Origin: Gordonia aichiensis NBRC 108223
GTDB lineage: Bacteria > Actinomycetota > Actinomycetes > Mycobacteriales > Mycobacteriaceae
Assembly: GCF_000332975.1 (NCBI RefSeq)
Contig: NZ_BANR01000011.1
Span: forward strand, 1 to 64,000
DNA length: 64,000 nt
Reading direction: 5' to 3'
Under the pieces are notes generated by a model. That model was not told the DNA's origin. It made no database searches and worked only from the letters and a program-made list of their open reading frames with translations. Positions 1 through 8,396 of this stretch are shown here, in pieces (position 1 is the stretch's first letter; every line of letters starts with the position of its first letter). A program made the translations under genes and the position numbers.

Positions 1-232
1 CCCCCCGATGCAACGATGCGGTGGCGATACGAACACTGTGACCCAGCCGATGAGCTGGCAGCCAGCCACGACGCGGCCACCTGACGTGCTTGTGGCATTA
101 TTCACAGTTTGATCACGAACACCTCCCCGTGGGTGAACATTCTATTTCAATCTGATCACAGCGTCCTCCATTATGCGGACCACGGTACCGTTTGCTCGGA
201 GATCTCGGTCAGGAAACCGTCAGGAGTGCAGA
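1..232. other. Left window edge and upstream region of the first gene
   Basis: The first 84 bases are open in frame 1 on the + strand and end at a TGA at 82-84, so they could be the last 27 codons of a truncated upstream gene. Third-position GC is only moderate and I recognise no family. Bases 95-200 are relatively AT-rich and probably hold the promoter of the gene starting at 233. The heptamer TGATCAC occurs at 110-116 and again at 153-159; its meaning is unknown. Confidence 0.3.
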
Positions 233-1333
233 ATGGCGCACCGCGTCAGCGACAATCGCCGCCCCGTGCGAGGGCGTGTGTCTGCAGCCATTCTCGCACT
301 ATGTGTCGTGGGGCTCCTGTGTCTCGGTGGCGGCATCGGCCGGGCCGACGAACCGGAGGGCACCAGCGGCTCGTCACCGGGCGGCTCGTCGCACCACAGT
401 GACAACTCCGGACACGGGGACAACTCCGGACACGGGGACAACTCCGGGCACGGGGAGTCGGAGCCAGACTCCGACCATGACGGTTCCGAGCAGGGCTGGT
501 CGGGGCATGACCATCACCACACCCACTCGGCGACCCCGCCGGTGACCACCGAGCCAACAGGAGAGACCGGGTCGACGCCGAGCACCGAGCTCCCCGAAAC
601 CACCGAAACCAACGGCCCGCCGGTGACCACCGAGCCGACAGAAGCCCCCGAGCCGACGCCGAGCACGGAACCGACAGAGCCGGGCGAGTCGTCGGAGACC
701 ACGCCGGAAACCACCACGGGTGATTCCACCCCGAGCAACGGTTCCACCCCGAGCAGCGCGACGACGAGTGGCGAATCCAGCACCTCGACGACGCACTCCG
801 GCGCAGGCCCGGTCATCGTTCCGCCCGTCACCCCGTCAGCGGGCCCACCACCCGGTCCCGGAACCGGTTCCGGGGCGCTACCGGGCGGCAACCCGGCCCC
901 CCAGGCACCCGCCGTGCCGGGATCTGGATCTCCGGGCCGCTCGGGACCGGCGCCTGCCGCCCCTCCAGCAGCCGCGCTCGCTGTCCCGATGGCTCCGCCC
1001 CCCGCGGGCGCAGCGCCGGCGCCTGCCGCTCAGTCGCAGGGCTCCTCGAGCCCGGGCTCAACCTCCTCGGACACGGCCACGGGCGATTCCGCCGCGGACG
1101 CACAGTCGTCCACGCCACACGGATCACAGTCCGGCCCCGGCCAACCTCCCGCCAACAAGAACGCCGCCGACAAGAACGCAGCGTCGACGACCGTCGAATC
1201 TGGCGGAATCACGCTGAGGAGCGCCATGGGGTTCGTCGCCGACGTCGCTCCGGGCGCGCTGCTCCTTCTCGGCGCTGTGGCCTTACTCGGGAGCGGTTCG
1301 TTCCTCGATGCGCTCCGGTCGACCCGCGCCTGA
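233..1333 (+). CDS. Secreted/membrane-anchored Ser/Thr/Pro-rich low-complexity protein
   Basis: This 366-residue protein has no recognisable catalytic domain. An N-terminal signal sequence (about residues 14-37, Ala/Leu/Val-rich, then GRADEP) is followed by three exact DNSGHG repeats, a His/Asp-rich patch, and about 230 residues dominated by Thr, Ser, Pro, Glu and Gly. A hydrophobic segment near the C-terminus (GALLLLGAVALLG) with a short basic tail suggests a cell-envelope anchor. The ATG at 233 is chosen because AGGAG lies 6 bases upstream and it starts directly with the signal peptide. The 3' end overlaps the convergent nuclease gene by 51 bases. A surface or stalk role is inference from composition only. 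Confidence 0.75.
   Translation: MAHRVSDNRRPVRGRVSAAILALCVVGLLCLGGGIGRADEPEGTSGSSPGGSSHHSDNSGHGDNSGHGDNSGHGESEPDSDHDGSEQGWSGHDHHHTHSATPPVTTEPTGETGSTPSTELPETTETNGPPVTTEPTEAPEPTPSTEPTEPGESSETTPETTTGDSTPSNGSTPSSATTSGESSTSTTHSGAGPVIVPPVTPSAGPPPGPGTGSGALPGGNPAPQAPAVPGSGSPGRSGPAPAAPPAAALAVPMAPPPAGAAPAPAAQSQGSSSPGSTSSDTATGDSAADAQSSTPHGSQSGPGQPPANKNAADKNAASTTVESGGITLRSAMGFVADVAPGALLLLGAVALLGSGSFLDALRSTRA
401..454 (+). repeat. Three tandem 18-bp units encoding DNSGHG
   Basis: Units 401-418, 419-436 and 437-454 differ by a single base in the last copy. The period is a multiple of three, so copy-number change would keep the reading frame of the host gene. Confidence 0.9.
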
Positions 1334-3028
1334 ACGCCGGAAAGCCAGGAGATCGTCGGCCAGAGGTAGTTGTCGCACGGCAGTACCATCCATCCACTCG
1401 CGCAAGACCTTCGTGGCACGCACGTCGTCCTCGTTGTACTCCAGCAGTCGGTCACGCTGGGTGAGATCGACCTCGGTGTTCCCGATCCCGACCGCCTGCC
1501 GGTACCAGTCCATCGACGCCTCGCCACCGGCCTCGGAATCGCGCCACCCGAAACCTGCCACGGGCGCAACACGCTTGAGCCCTTTGCCGTTGGGCGCGAT
1601 GAAGTTTCGGCCCACCGCTTCGAAGATGTCGACCCACTCGTCTGAGGCGATGAACTCCTCGACCTCGGTGCGCGTCGGGACGCCCGGTTCGTCGCCGAAC
1701 CTGTCGGCGGACGCCAGCAGCCATCTGTTCTCCGCCTGCTGCGAATAGCAGTACGCGGCAAACGTCTTGCCCGTCGAGTGGGCGTCGGCGCGCTCCGCCA
1801 TCAGCCATGTCCAGAACTCGGCGAATGCCCGTCCCTCGTCGCGCGTCGGCAGCGGCGTCCAGGTGGCGAAGGCCCGATAGACCACCTCCCGAGAGTCATC
1901 GGTGTTGTCGGTCAGCAGTGTGCCCCACAGATACGCGCCGTCCTCGCCGAAACTCTCCATGTCGACATCCACCTCGACGTCGGCTCTGGCGACGGTGGGC
2001 ACCTCGACGCGGCGAATCAGCGGGATGTCGGCGAGCCATGCGATGGCACCGACCACGGCGTCGTCGAAATTCTGGTTGGCGGGCCAGTCGGGTGGCGGGG
2101 CGAACTCGAAGTGTGCGAGTTGATCGATCGTCGTGATCCCGACCGCCCGCAGCGCGTCGCCCTGATTTCCATTGGCGACGAGGCTGACGTCGCGTCGTTC
2201 TTCCAACTCAGGCCCGCACCTGACCCACCACGGACATCCCCGGCACTCGCCGATTCTGCGCGGCGTCGTCGGGATCTCCCCCGCAGCGATGAGCTGCCTG
2301 CGCTCGAAGACCTCGCGGTAATCGGGCAGCGATGCCCCGACCGGATGCACGACGATGCAATCGGCGTCGAGTCCGATCACCCCCGCGCGCAGTTCGTTCA
2401 CCGGAACGTCCGGGGAGAGCCCCTCGTCGAGGAGCATCTGCGTGAGGTGCGCCAGCCGCAGCTGATCGCGGCGATTGCTGCGGGGCGAGCGGAACGGGTC
2501 GGGTGCGGGAACCCATCCCCACAACGGACTGGTGACGAGCGTCGGCGGCTCAGCCGAGTGCAGCCTCGGATTCTTCGCCGGGTAGGTCACGCGATGGTTG
2601 ACCACGATGATCGGGAGATACCCCGACGCCGCGTCGTCGGCTGCACCCACACGCAGCAGCAGCTCGGAATGCCCTCGTCGTCCGTGCTCTCGGTCGGTTG
2701 GCAGCGTGGCATTCCAGATCCAGGTGGCCTGCGCAGCGCACGCGTCGCGGGTTGCCGCGACCCGGCGCGCATGCGGACCGTCGTCGACGACGACGAAGGT
2801 GCCGGGCGGCTCATCGCTGTGGAGTCCGGTCAGCAGGACGCGGATGCGTTCCCGACGGAGTTGGGCCGATTCCTTGCGACGCGCGGCTTCGGGGGTATCG
2901 CCCCGATCGCGGACGAGCTCGGGATGGCTGAAGTCCAGCGCAACCCGATGCTCGCACCCTGCCAGGTCGCGTGGATGCAACACGGCCGCGGCCACACACA
3001 CCTCGATTCTCACCGGCTCATCAGACAT
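1283..3028 (-). CDS. TM0106-family RecB-like nuclease
   Basis: The 581-residue protein resembles actinobacterial TM0106/RecB-like putative nucleases. The N-terminal half is PD-(D/E)XK-like. It is followed by a cysteine motif (ECRGCPWWVRC) typical of Fe-S-associated RecB nucleases, and the C-terminal part is RNase H/DnaQ-like (acidic motif DVDMESFGEDGAYLWG, then YNEDDV near the end). It would act on nucleic acid in the cytoplasm; the substrate is unknown. The ATG at 3028 (MSDEPVRIEV) is preferred over an in-frame GTG at 3046, though neither has a good ribosome binding site. The 3' end runs 51 bases into the convergent secreted-protein gene. Confidence 0.8.
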   Translation of the reverse strand: MSDEPVRIEVCVAAAVLHPRDLAGCEHRVALDFSHPELVRDRGDTPEAARRKESAQLRRERIRVLLTGLHSDEPPGTFVVVDDGPHARRVAATRDACAAQATWIWNATLPTDREHGRRGHSELLLRVGAADDAASGYLPIIVVNHRVTYPAKNPRLHSAEPPTLVTSPLWGWVPAPDPFRSPRSNRRDQLRLAHLTQMLLDEGLSPDVPVNELRAGVIGLDADCIVVHPVGASLPDYREVFERRQLIAAGEIPTTPRRIGECRGCPWWVRCGPELEERRDVSLVANGNQGDALRAVGITTIDQLAHFEFAPPPDWPANQNFDDAVVGAIAWLADIPLIRRVEVPTVARADVEVDVDMESFGEDGAYLWGTLLTDNTDDSREVVYRAFATWTPLPTRDEGRAFAEFWTWLMAERADAHSTGKTFAAYCYSQQAENRWLLASADRFGDEPGVPTRTEVEEFIASDEWVDIFEAVGRNFIAPNGKGLKRVAPVAGFGWRDSEAGGEASMDWYRQAVGIGNTEVDLTQRDRLLEYNEDDVRATKVLREWMDGTAVRQLPLADDLLAFRRSGAGRPERIEERTAPE

Positions 3029-3126
3029 CTGGGCTGTCGATCGCACCGCCGGTGTGACGGATGTGATCGGTCTGTGTCGAGCCTATGCAATGCTTGTAGC
3101 AAACTCGCGCAGGGAAAGGTGCCCGC

Positions 3127-3819
3127 ATGGGATTGTTCTCGTCCGACGGTAAGACTCGTGCTCAGCGACGTGCAGAAACCAAGGCGCTCAAAGCCAAGGC
3201 GAAGCTCGAAGCGAAGCTGGCTGCGAAAGACAGGCGCAAGGCGTCCAAGGAGCTGCACAAATCGCGCTCGAAGATCGTCGAAAAAGAACTCAAGGCCAGG
3301 CGCAAGACCTTCAAAGCCGAGGCCAAGGCGGCCAAGAAGGTTGCCAAGGCCGACGTGAAAACCGTTGCCGCAAAGGCGAAAGCCGACGCAGACGCCAAGC
3401 CGTTCAGCCCTGCGAGTGTCAAGCGATTCCTCACCGTGGCCCGCCTTGTCGCGCCGATCGCAGTCCCCGTGGTCTACCGGGCGGCAGTCGCCGGTCGCGG
3501 CAAGATCACCGAACTCCAGGCGAAGCGCATCGGCGTGTCGCCGGCACAGTTGGTCAAGTACTCGGGCAACGGTGCGCCCCTGCTGGCTCGTATCGAATCT
3601 CTGCGCACGTCGTTGCAGAAGGTATCCGCACAGGACTCGTCGTCGGATACCACGCAGTTCGTCGACGCCATGACCACTCGGCTCGACAATCTCGCCATCG
3701 CCGTCGACGCCTCCGAATCAATGCCTGCTCCGCAGCGCAAGACCGCACACAAGGCGGTCGAGAACGAGTTGGGTGCCATCGATGCCGACGTCATGGCCCG
3801 ACTCGGCGTGCGCACCTAG
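3127..3819 (+). CDS. Basic helical protein, DUF6474-like
   Basis: Residues 1-95 of this 230-residue protein are extremely rich in Lys, Ala, Arg and Glu with a coiled-coil-like pattern. The second half is a more normal globular or membrane-associated region (VARLVAPIAVPVVYRAAVAGRG) followed by a helical tail. It resembles a small actinobacterial family of unknown function annotated as DUF6474. AAAGG lies 8 bases before the ATG. It is followed in the same direction by another Lys/Ala-rich protein, so the two may share a role at nucleic acid or the envelope; that is inference from composition. Confidence 0.7.
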   Translation: MGLFSSDGKTRAQRRAETKALKAKAKLEAKLAAKDRRKASKELHKSRSKIVEKELKARRKTFKAEAKAAKKVAKADVKTVAAKAKADADAKPFSPASVKRFLTVARLVAPIAVPVVYRAAVAGRGKITELQAKRIGVSPAQLVKYSGNGAPLLARIESLRTSLQKVSAQDSSSDTTQFVDAMTTRLDNLAIAVDASESMPAPQRKTAHKAVENELGAIDADVMARLGVRT

Positions 3820-3916
3820 CCGCAACGCACTCGACCCCGCGCACGGCGTCGAACTCCGCTGAGGTGCCTGCGCCGTGCTCAGGACCAACCACACCGACCC
3901 CAGGGGGCGTCCCGAC

Positions 3917-4537
3917 ATGACAGACCCGACTTCCGACGACACACCGTCCGACGACGCGTCGGCCACGCCGGCGGGCGACGCCCCGCGCAGCTCCACCGAG
4001 AAGGCGCCGCCGGCGAAGAAGGCCGCCGCAGCCAAGAACACCACGCCCGACGGCAAGGCTGCTCCGGCGAAGAAGGCCGCCGCAGCCAAGAAGTCCGCTC
4101 CGGCGAAAAAGACCACGCCGGCAAAGAAGGCTGCTCCCGCCAAGAAGACCGGCGCCGCCAAGAAGACCACTCCAGCAAAGAAGGCGCCACCGACCAAGGT
4201 GGCCGACAAGAAGGCGCCCCCGAAAGCCGCTCCGCCCACTCTCACAGACGAACCAACGTTGTTCGAGGCGGACGCGACGTCGGGTTCCGCACCAGCGCCT
4301 GAACCGACGACGACCTCTGCAGCTGTATCGAGTGCAACGCCGCAGGCCTCCTCCGATCCCGTCGCCGAAACCGACGCCGCGAGGGCAGGTTTCGCACGCA
4401 TCAGTTCAGGTAGGTCCGAGGTCCCCGCGACCAACCCGGCCATGCCGATCGCGTTTGGAGCTGTCGGCGGTGCCCTCACGGCACTGGCGATTGCACTACT
4501 GATCGTCCTGCGTTGGCGGCGGCACCGCCGTCGCTAG
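3917..4537 (+). CDS. Lys/Ala/Pro-repeat (histone-H1-like) protein with C-terminal membrane anchor
   Basis: The protein has 206 residues. After an acidic N-terminus (MTDPTSDD), residues about 28-100 consist of PAKK/AAKK/TPAKK repeats like those in mycobacterial HupB tails or histone H1. A Thr/Ser/Pro-rich spacer follows, and a single transmembrane segment (about 177-198, AFGAVGGALTALAIALLIVL) ends in RWRRHRRR. The start at 3917 is chosen over an in-frame ATG at 3875 because AGGGGG lies about 10 bases upstream and the residues before it look non-coding. The mix of a DNA- or polyanion-binding tail with a membrane anchor is unusual. Function unknown. Confidence 0.75.
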   Translation: MTDPTSDDTPSDDASATPAGDAPRSSTEKAPPAKKAAAAKNTTPDGKAAPAKKAAAAKKSAPAKKTTPAKKAAPAKKTGAAKKTTPAKKAPPTKVADKKAPPKAAPPTLTDEPTLFEADATSGSAPAPEPTTTSAAVSSATPQASSDPVAETDAARAGFARISSGRSEVPATNPAMPIAFGAVGGALTALAIALLIVLRWRRHRRR

Positions 4538-4540
4538 CCC

Positions 4541-4582
4541 CGGTTCAGTTCGGCACCGATGCGGTTCAGTTCGGCACCGATG
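4541..4582. repeat. Perfect 21-bp tandem duplication at a convergent gene junction
   Basis: CGGTTCAGTTCGGCACCGATG occupies 4541-4561 and again 4562-4582. The second copy contains the stop codon of the hydrolase gene (tca at 4566-4568); the first copy carries a matching stop that is no longer used. The unit is a multiple of three, so the duplication is frame-neutral. Confidence 0.95.
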
Positions 4583-5426
4583 TCACGCGCGCGACGATCG
4601 CGTCGGCGATCAGTTCCGGCACACGCTCCGGCATCCAGTGGTCGACACCGTCGGCAACGATGAACTCGTAGGGAGCGTCGATGAATGCAGCACATCCACG
4701 CGCTCCTGCCTTGCTGAGGAACGAGTCCTTGTCGCCGTAGACGTAGGTGGTCGGCACGCGGACCACCGCGTCGGCGAGCGAGCGCATCGATTGGTAGCGC
4801 ATCGCCCTGTACCAGTTGAGACCACCGGTGAGCGCGCCGTCGTCGACGATCTCCCGCGACAGGTACTCGCAATAGCCGGGGTAGAGCTCGAACCGCCGCC
4901 CGGGACCACCGCCACTCCTCGCGAGGTAGGTGAGTGCCCGCTCGGGCAGCTTGGGTAGTTGAAAAAATGCCATGTACCACGACTTGACCGCCTGCCCGTG
5001 CGGCATTGCGCGGATGAAGGCTGCCGGGTGCGGGACGGCCAGTGTCGTCAGCGTGGTCACACGATCGGGATACCTGGCGGCCACCAGATACGCGACGCAG
5101 GCGCCCCAGTCGTGTCCGACCAGATGGAAGCGCGGGGCATCGAGCGCGTCGGCGAGCGCAATCACGTCATCAATCAGCTCGTCCATGCGATAGTCACGTA
5201 TGGGTTGTGGCCGTGCACCGCGCGAGTACCCGCGCTGATCCGGTGCGACAGTTCGTAATCCGTGCTCATTGAGTAGTGCGGTGACGCCTGTCCAGCAGGA
5301 GGCGCGCTCGGGAAAACCGTGCAGCAAGACGACCGGGATCTCCGACGTCTCCGCCGATTGCGGGCCGGAATCCACGACGTCGAAGACCCATCCGTCGCGG
5401 TTGACCTGAGTGACCTTGCGGGACAT
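4566..5426 (-). CDS. Alpha/beta hydrolase, epoxide-hydrolase-like
   Basis: A 286-residue cytoplasmic hydrolase. It shows the oxyanion motif HGFPE, DQRGYS, the nucleophile elbow VGHDWGA (Asp nucleophile as in epoxide hydrolases and haloalkane dehalogenases), and the catalytic His in GVDHWMPE. Length and lid region fit soluble epoxide hydrolases, which open epoxides through an aspartyl ester. The start at 5426 (MSRKVTQ) has GGAG 5 bases upstream, whereas a longer in-frame start at 5462 has none. The substrate cannot be read from the sequence; a lipid or xenobiotic epoxide is the usual guess. Confidence 0.8.
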   Translation of the reverse strand: MSRKVTQVNRDGWVFDVVDSGPQSAETSEIPVVLLHGFPERASCWTGVTALLNEHGLRTVAPDQRGYSRGARPQPIRDYRMDELIDDVIALADALDAPRFHLVGHDWGACVAYLVAARYPDRVTTLTTLAVPHPAAFIRAMPHGQAVKSWYMAFFQLPKLPERALTYLARSGGGPGRRFELYPGYCEYLSREIVDDGALTGGLNWYRAMRYQSMRSLADAVVRVPTTYVYGDKDSFLSKAGARGCAAFIDAPYEFIVADGVDHWMPERVPELIADAIVARVTSVPN

Positions 5427-5462
5427 GGGTTCTCCGATTCGCGACTGATGCTTCCCTGACAT

Positions 5463-5509
5463 CAGCGGCGGCCCACCCCCGCGCTGAGCACGAGGACGAG
5501 CCGCCGCTG
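5463..5509. terminator. Hairpin downstream of the glycosyltransferase gene
   Basis: The ten-base arms CAGCGGCGGC (5463-5472) and GCCGCCGCTG (5500-5509) are perfectly complementary with a 27-base loop. It lies 50-96 bases past the stop of the minus-strand glycosyltransferase. No clear U-tract follows, so a terminator role is tentative. Confidence 0.4.
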
Positions 5510-5558
5510 GTCCTTCGACAATACGTCTCGACGTTCCCGACCGGTAGACGCCGTCTGG

Positions 5559-7580
5559 TCAGATCAGCTTGTAGACCGTGGTGCCGCCGACCGTCGTGGC
5601 AGTGAAGTTCTGCGCCACCCAGGTGGAGATCGCCGAGTTGCCGCCGGGGCCGCCCTGGCCACCGCCGCCGATGTAGTAGGCGATCTTGCCTTCCTTGACG
5701 TACTGCTTGAACTCGTCGAGCGTCGGCGCAGGATCGCCGCTCCACCCGCCGATAGCCATCACGGCCTTACCCGAAGCGATCTCGATGGTCGACGCCGACT
5801 GCGAACCGTTGGTCGCCGCCGCCCAGGCGGTGGTGGTGTTCTGGAGCAATGTGGCCAGCTCGGTGTTGGTCGACGACTCGCCGCCCGGTCCGCCCATTCC
5901 CATGCCGCCGCTGCGCGTCGCGCTGTTCTGCGGTGGCGTGCCGCTCTGCTGCGCGGCGCCTTCCTGCTGCCCGGTGCCGCTCTGGCCTGTGCTGCCGCGG
6001 TTGCCGCCGGGGCCACCGCCGGGACCACCCATGCCGCCCTGGACTCCGGTCGTCTGCACCGCGGTCGGGATCGACCCATGATGGGCGGTCGCCGCCGTAG
6101 CGATCGAGAATGTTGCTGTCCCAGCGAATCCCGTGATAGCACCTGCGATCACCGAGGCAGCGAACAGCCTCTTGAGTCCGAGTGCGCCGCCTGCGAGTAC
6201 ACCGATCACAGCGAGTGCGCCGACGATCCCGATCATCCACCGGCACCACAGTGGCCCCCACTCGTTGCGATCGAGCAAGACGATCGACCACCATGCGGCC
6301 AATCCGATCATGGCACTCAATGCGATTCGCCCATCCCAGCCGGCGCGACGTCGCCACGCGAACACCCCGCCGAGCGCAACCATCGCTGCGACGGCAGGCG
6401 CCAGGGCGACGGTGTAGTAGGGATGGATGGTGCCGCTCATGTAGCTGAAGATCATCGCCGTCACCAGCAACCACCCGCCCCACGCGACCACCGCCCCCGC
6501 TTCTGTACGGTGAATGCCGTTGCGGTAGCTGAAGATCGGGAAGCTACGGACAATCAGATACACACAGAACGCGATCGCGAACAGCGCTACCGGGAGCAGC
6601 CACGAGATCTCATTACCCATCTCCGAACTGAAGAGTCGACTCAGGCCGGTCGAGCCGCCGAAGGAGCCTCCCGCACCTCCTCCGCCCGGTCCGCCACCTG
6701 AACCACCGCTGATCCGTCCGACGCCGTTGTAGCCCCACACGAGGTCCATGAACGAATTGTCCGTCGAGCCGCCGATGTAGGGGCGCGAGCTCGCGGGCGT
6801 CAGAATCGTCGCGACGACGAACCACCCTGCGGACACGACGAGAGCCACAGCGGCACCGAGCAACTGCGCAATCCTTCTGAGCCACCCGTTGTTTGCGAAG
6901 AGCAGGTATGCGAGTCCGAATGCGGGCAGTACCAGCAGGCCCTGCAACATCTTGGTGAGGAAGGCGAATCCCAGCGCGACACCTACCAGGGCGAGCCAGC
7001 GGCCGGAGTTCGTGGCGATCGCGCGCGCCAGGCAGTAGCCTGCCGCAACCATGAGCAGCACCAGCAGGGCGTCGGGGTTGTTGAAACGGAACATCAGTGC
7101 TGCGGCGGGTGTGAAGGCCAGCACCGCACCGGCGATCAGTCCCGCAACGGTCCCCTGCCGTGGATCAGTGATCACCCGACGCATCGTCGCGTACATCAGT
7201 GCCACGGCCGCAACCCCCATGAGCGCCTGCGGCACCAACACGGCCCAACTGTTCATGCCGAAGATGCGCACCGACAATCCGGTCACCCACAACGAGGCAG
7301 GGGGCTTGTCGACGGTGATGAAGTTCGACGGGTCGAGCGCGCCGAAGAACCAGGCCTTCCAACTTTCCGATCCCGCCCACGCCGCGGCGGCATAGAACGT
7401 GTTGCCGTAGCCACTCGCCGACAGATTCCACAGGTAGAGCACTGCGGTGGCCGCGAGCAACCCGACGAGCGCGAACGGACTCCACCGCACGGGACGTCGA
7501 GAGCTACGGGCACGTCTGTGTGTCGGCGGTGAGTCGTCGGCGGGCGGCGACACGTCCGGCCGCTCCAGAACTGCGGTCAT
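5559..7580 (-). CDS. GT39-family (ArnT/YkcB-like) membrane glycosyltransferase
   Basis: This 673-residue polytopic protein resembles actinobacterial and YkcB-type dolichyl/polyprenyl-phosphate-sugar mannosyltransferases. The N-terminus is cytoplasmic. TM1 is followed by the first extracytoplasmic loop with the conserved NTFYAAAA and DPSNFITVDKPPASLW region, then about ten more membrane segments. Two Gly-rich stretches (around GGSGGGPGGGGAGG and the GGPGGG region near residue 530) flank a C-terminal extracytoplasmic domain ending in TVYKLI. It should transfer a sugar from a lipid carrier on the outer membrane face; acceptor unknown. Two ATGs are adjacent (7583, 7580); GGAGG at 7585-7589 gives better spacing for 7580. 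Confidence 0.82.
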   Translation of the reverse strand: MTAVLERPDVSPPADDSPPTHRRARSSRRPVRWSPFALVGLLAATAVLYLWNLSASGYGNTFYAAAAWAGSESWKAWFFGALDPSNFITVDKPPASLWVTGLSVRIFGMNSWAVLVPQALMGVAAVALMYATMRRVITDPRQGTVAGLIAGAVLAFTPAAALMFRFNNPDALLVLLMVAAGYCLARAIATNSGRWLALVGVALGFAFLTKMLQGLLVLPAFGLAYLLFANNGWLRRIAQLLGAAVALVVSAGWFVVATILTPASSRPYIGGSTDNSFMDLVWGYNGVGRISGGSGGGPGGGGAGGSFGGSTGLSRLFSSEMGNEISWLLPVALFAIAFCVYLIVRSFPIFSYRNGIHRTEAGAVVAWGGWLLVTAMIFSYMSGTIHPYYTVALAPAVAAMVALGGVFAWRRRAGWDGRIALSAMIGLAAWWSIVLLDRNEWGPLWCRWMIGIVGALAVIGVLAGGALGLKRLFAASVIAGAITGFAGTATFSIATAATAHHGSIPTAVQTTGVQGGMGGPGGGPGGNRGSTGQSGTGQQEGAAQQSGTPPQNSATRSGGMGMGGPGGESSTNTELATLLQNTTTAWAAATNGSQSASTIEIASGKAVMAIGGWSGDPAPTLDEFKQYVKEGKIAYYIGGGGQGGPGGNSAISTWVAQNFTATTVGGTTVYKLI

Positions 7581-7673
7581 CATTCCTCCAGAAGTCGAGT
7601 ATGGGTTCGACTACCAGAGTCCGAGACCTCGCTACCGCAACCCTGGACCCTTGCTGGGAGAAGTCTGTGAGAC

Positions 7674-8396
7674 CTAGACCTCTCCGCTCTCGCGAGCGAG
7701 TATCGCCGCCTGAACGCGGGAGCGGACATCGAGTTTCATCAGGACCCGCGACACGTGTGTCTTCACGGTGGTTTCGGTGATGAACAGTGTTCGAGCGATG
7801 TCGACGTTCGCCATCCCGGCGGCGAGGCATCGGAGTACGTCGCGCTCACGGTTCGTCAGGTCGTCGAACCGACGCTGGTGAGCCGTCGACGTCGCGGGAC
7901 CCGTCGAACCCGCGGGAGCCACTGCCGCAGAGGGGGACGTCGACGGCGGCCGGCCGGACGTGTCACCGCCGCGAAATGATTCGAGGACACGCAGGGTGAC
8001 TTCCGGCGCGAGCGCGGCATCGCCGCGTGCCACAGCGCGGATCGCCTCGACGATCGCCTCGGCCGACGCGGTCTTCAACAGGAACCCACTGGCCCCGGCG
8101 CGCAGTGCGCCGAAGACGTAGTCGTCGAGATCGAAAGTGGTCAGCACGATCACGCGACACGAGCCGGCGCGCACGATCCGGTCCGTCGCCGTGATGCCGT
8201 CAGTGCCCGGCATGCGCACGTCCATCAGCACCACGTCCGGACGCAGTGCGTCAGCTGCGATCACCGCTTCGTCACCGTCGGAGGCTTCACCCACCACGTC
8301 GACGCCTGCCGCAGGTGCGAGCATCATCGTGATCCCCGCTCGGATCGCGGTGTGATCGTCGGCAATCAACACTCTGGTCGGCAATGAGTCGGTCAT
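7674..8396 (-). CDS. NarL/FixJ-type response regulator
   Basis: A 240-residue DNA-binding regulator. The receiver domain (1-120) has the acidic pair in LIADDHTAIR, phospho-acceptor Asp in VLMDVRMPG, the conserved Thr in VIVLTTF, and Lys in FLLKTAS. A Ser/Pro/Ala-rich linker of about 45 residues leads to a LuxR-type helix-turn-helix (LTNRERDVLRC ... TVKTHVSRVLMKL). The ATG at 8396 overlaps the kinase stop by four bases (ATGA), which fixes the start although the frame stays open much further upstream. Targets may include the glycosyltransferase 90 bases downstream; this is inference from position. Confidence 0.92.
   Translation of the reverse strand: MTDSLPTRVLIADDHTAIRAGITMMLAPAAGVDVVGEASDGDEAVIAADALRPDVVLMDVRMPGTDGITATDRIVRAGSCRVIVLTTFDLDDYVFGALRAGASGFLLKTASAEAIVEAIRAVARGDAALAPEVTLRVLESFRGGDTSGRPPSTSPSAAVAPAGSTGPATSTAHQRRFDDLTNRERDVLRCLAAGMANVDIARTLFITETTVKTHVSRVLMKLDVRSRVQAAILARESGEV

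Noticed and set aside
401..454. Short tandem repeats as a CRISPR array
   Set aside because: Units are directly adjacent with no spacers and encode protein repeats; the same holds for 34845-35060.
1778..3358. 526-codon open frame on the + strand
   Set aside because: Runs opposite the RecB-like nuclease and then out of frame through the DUF6474-like gene; no domain.
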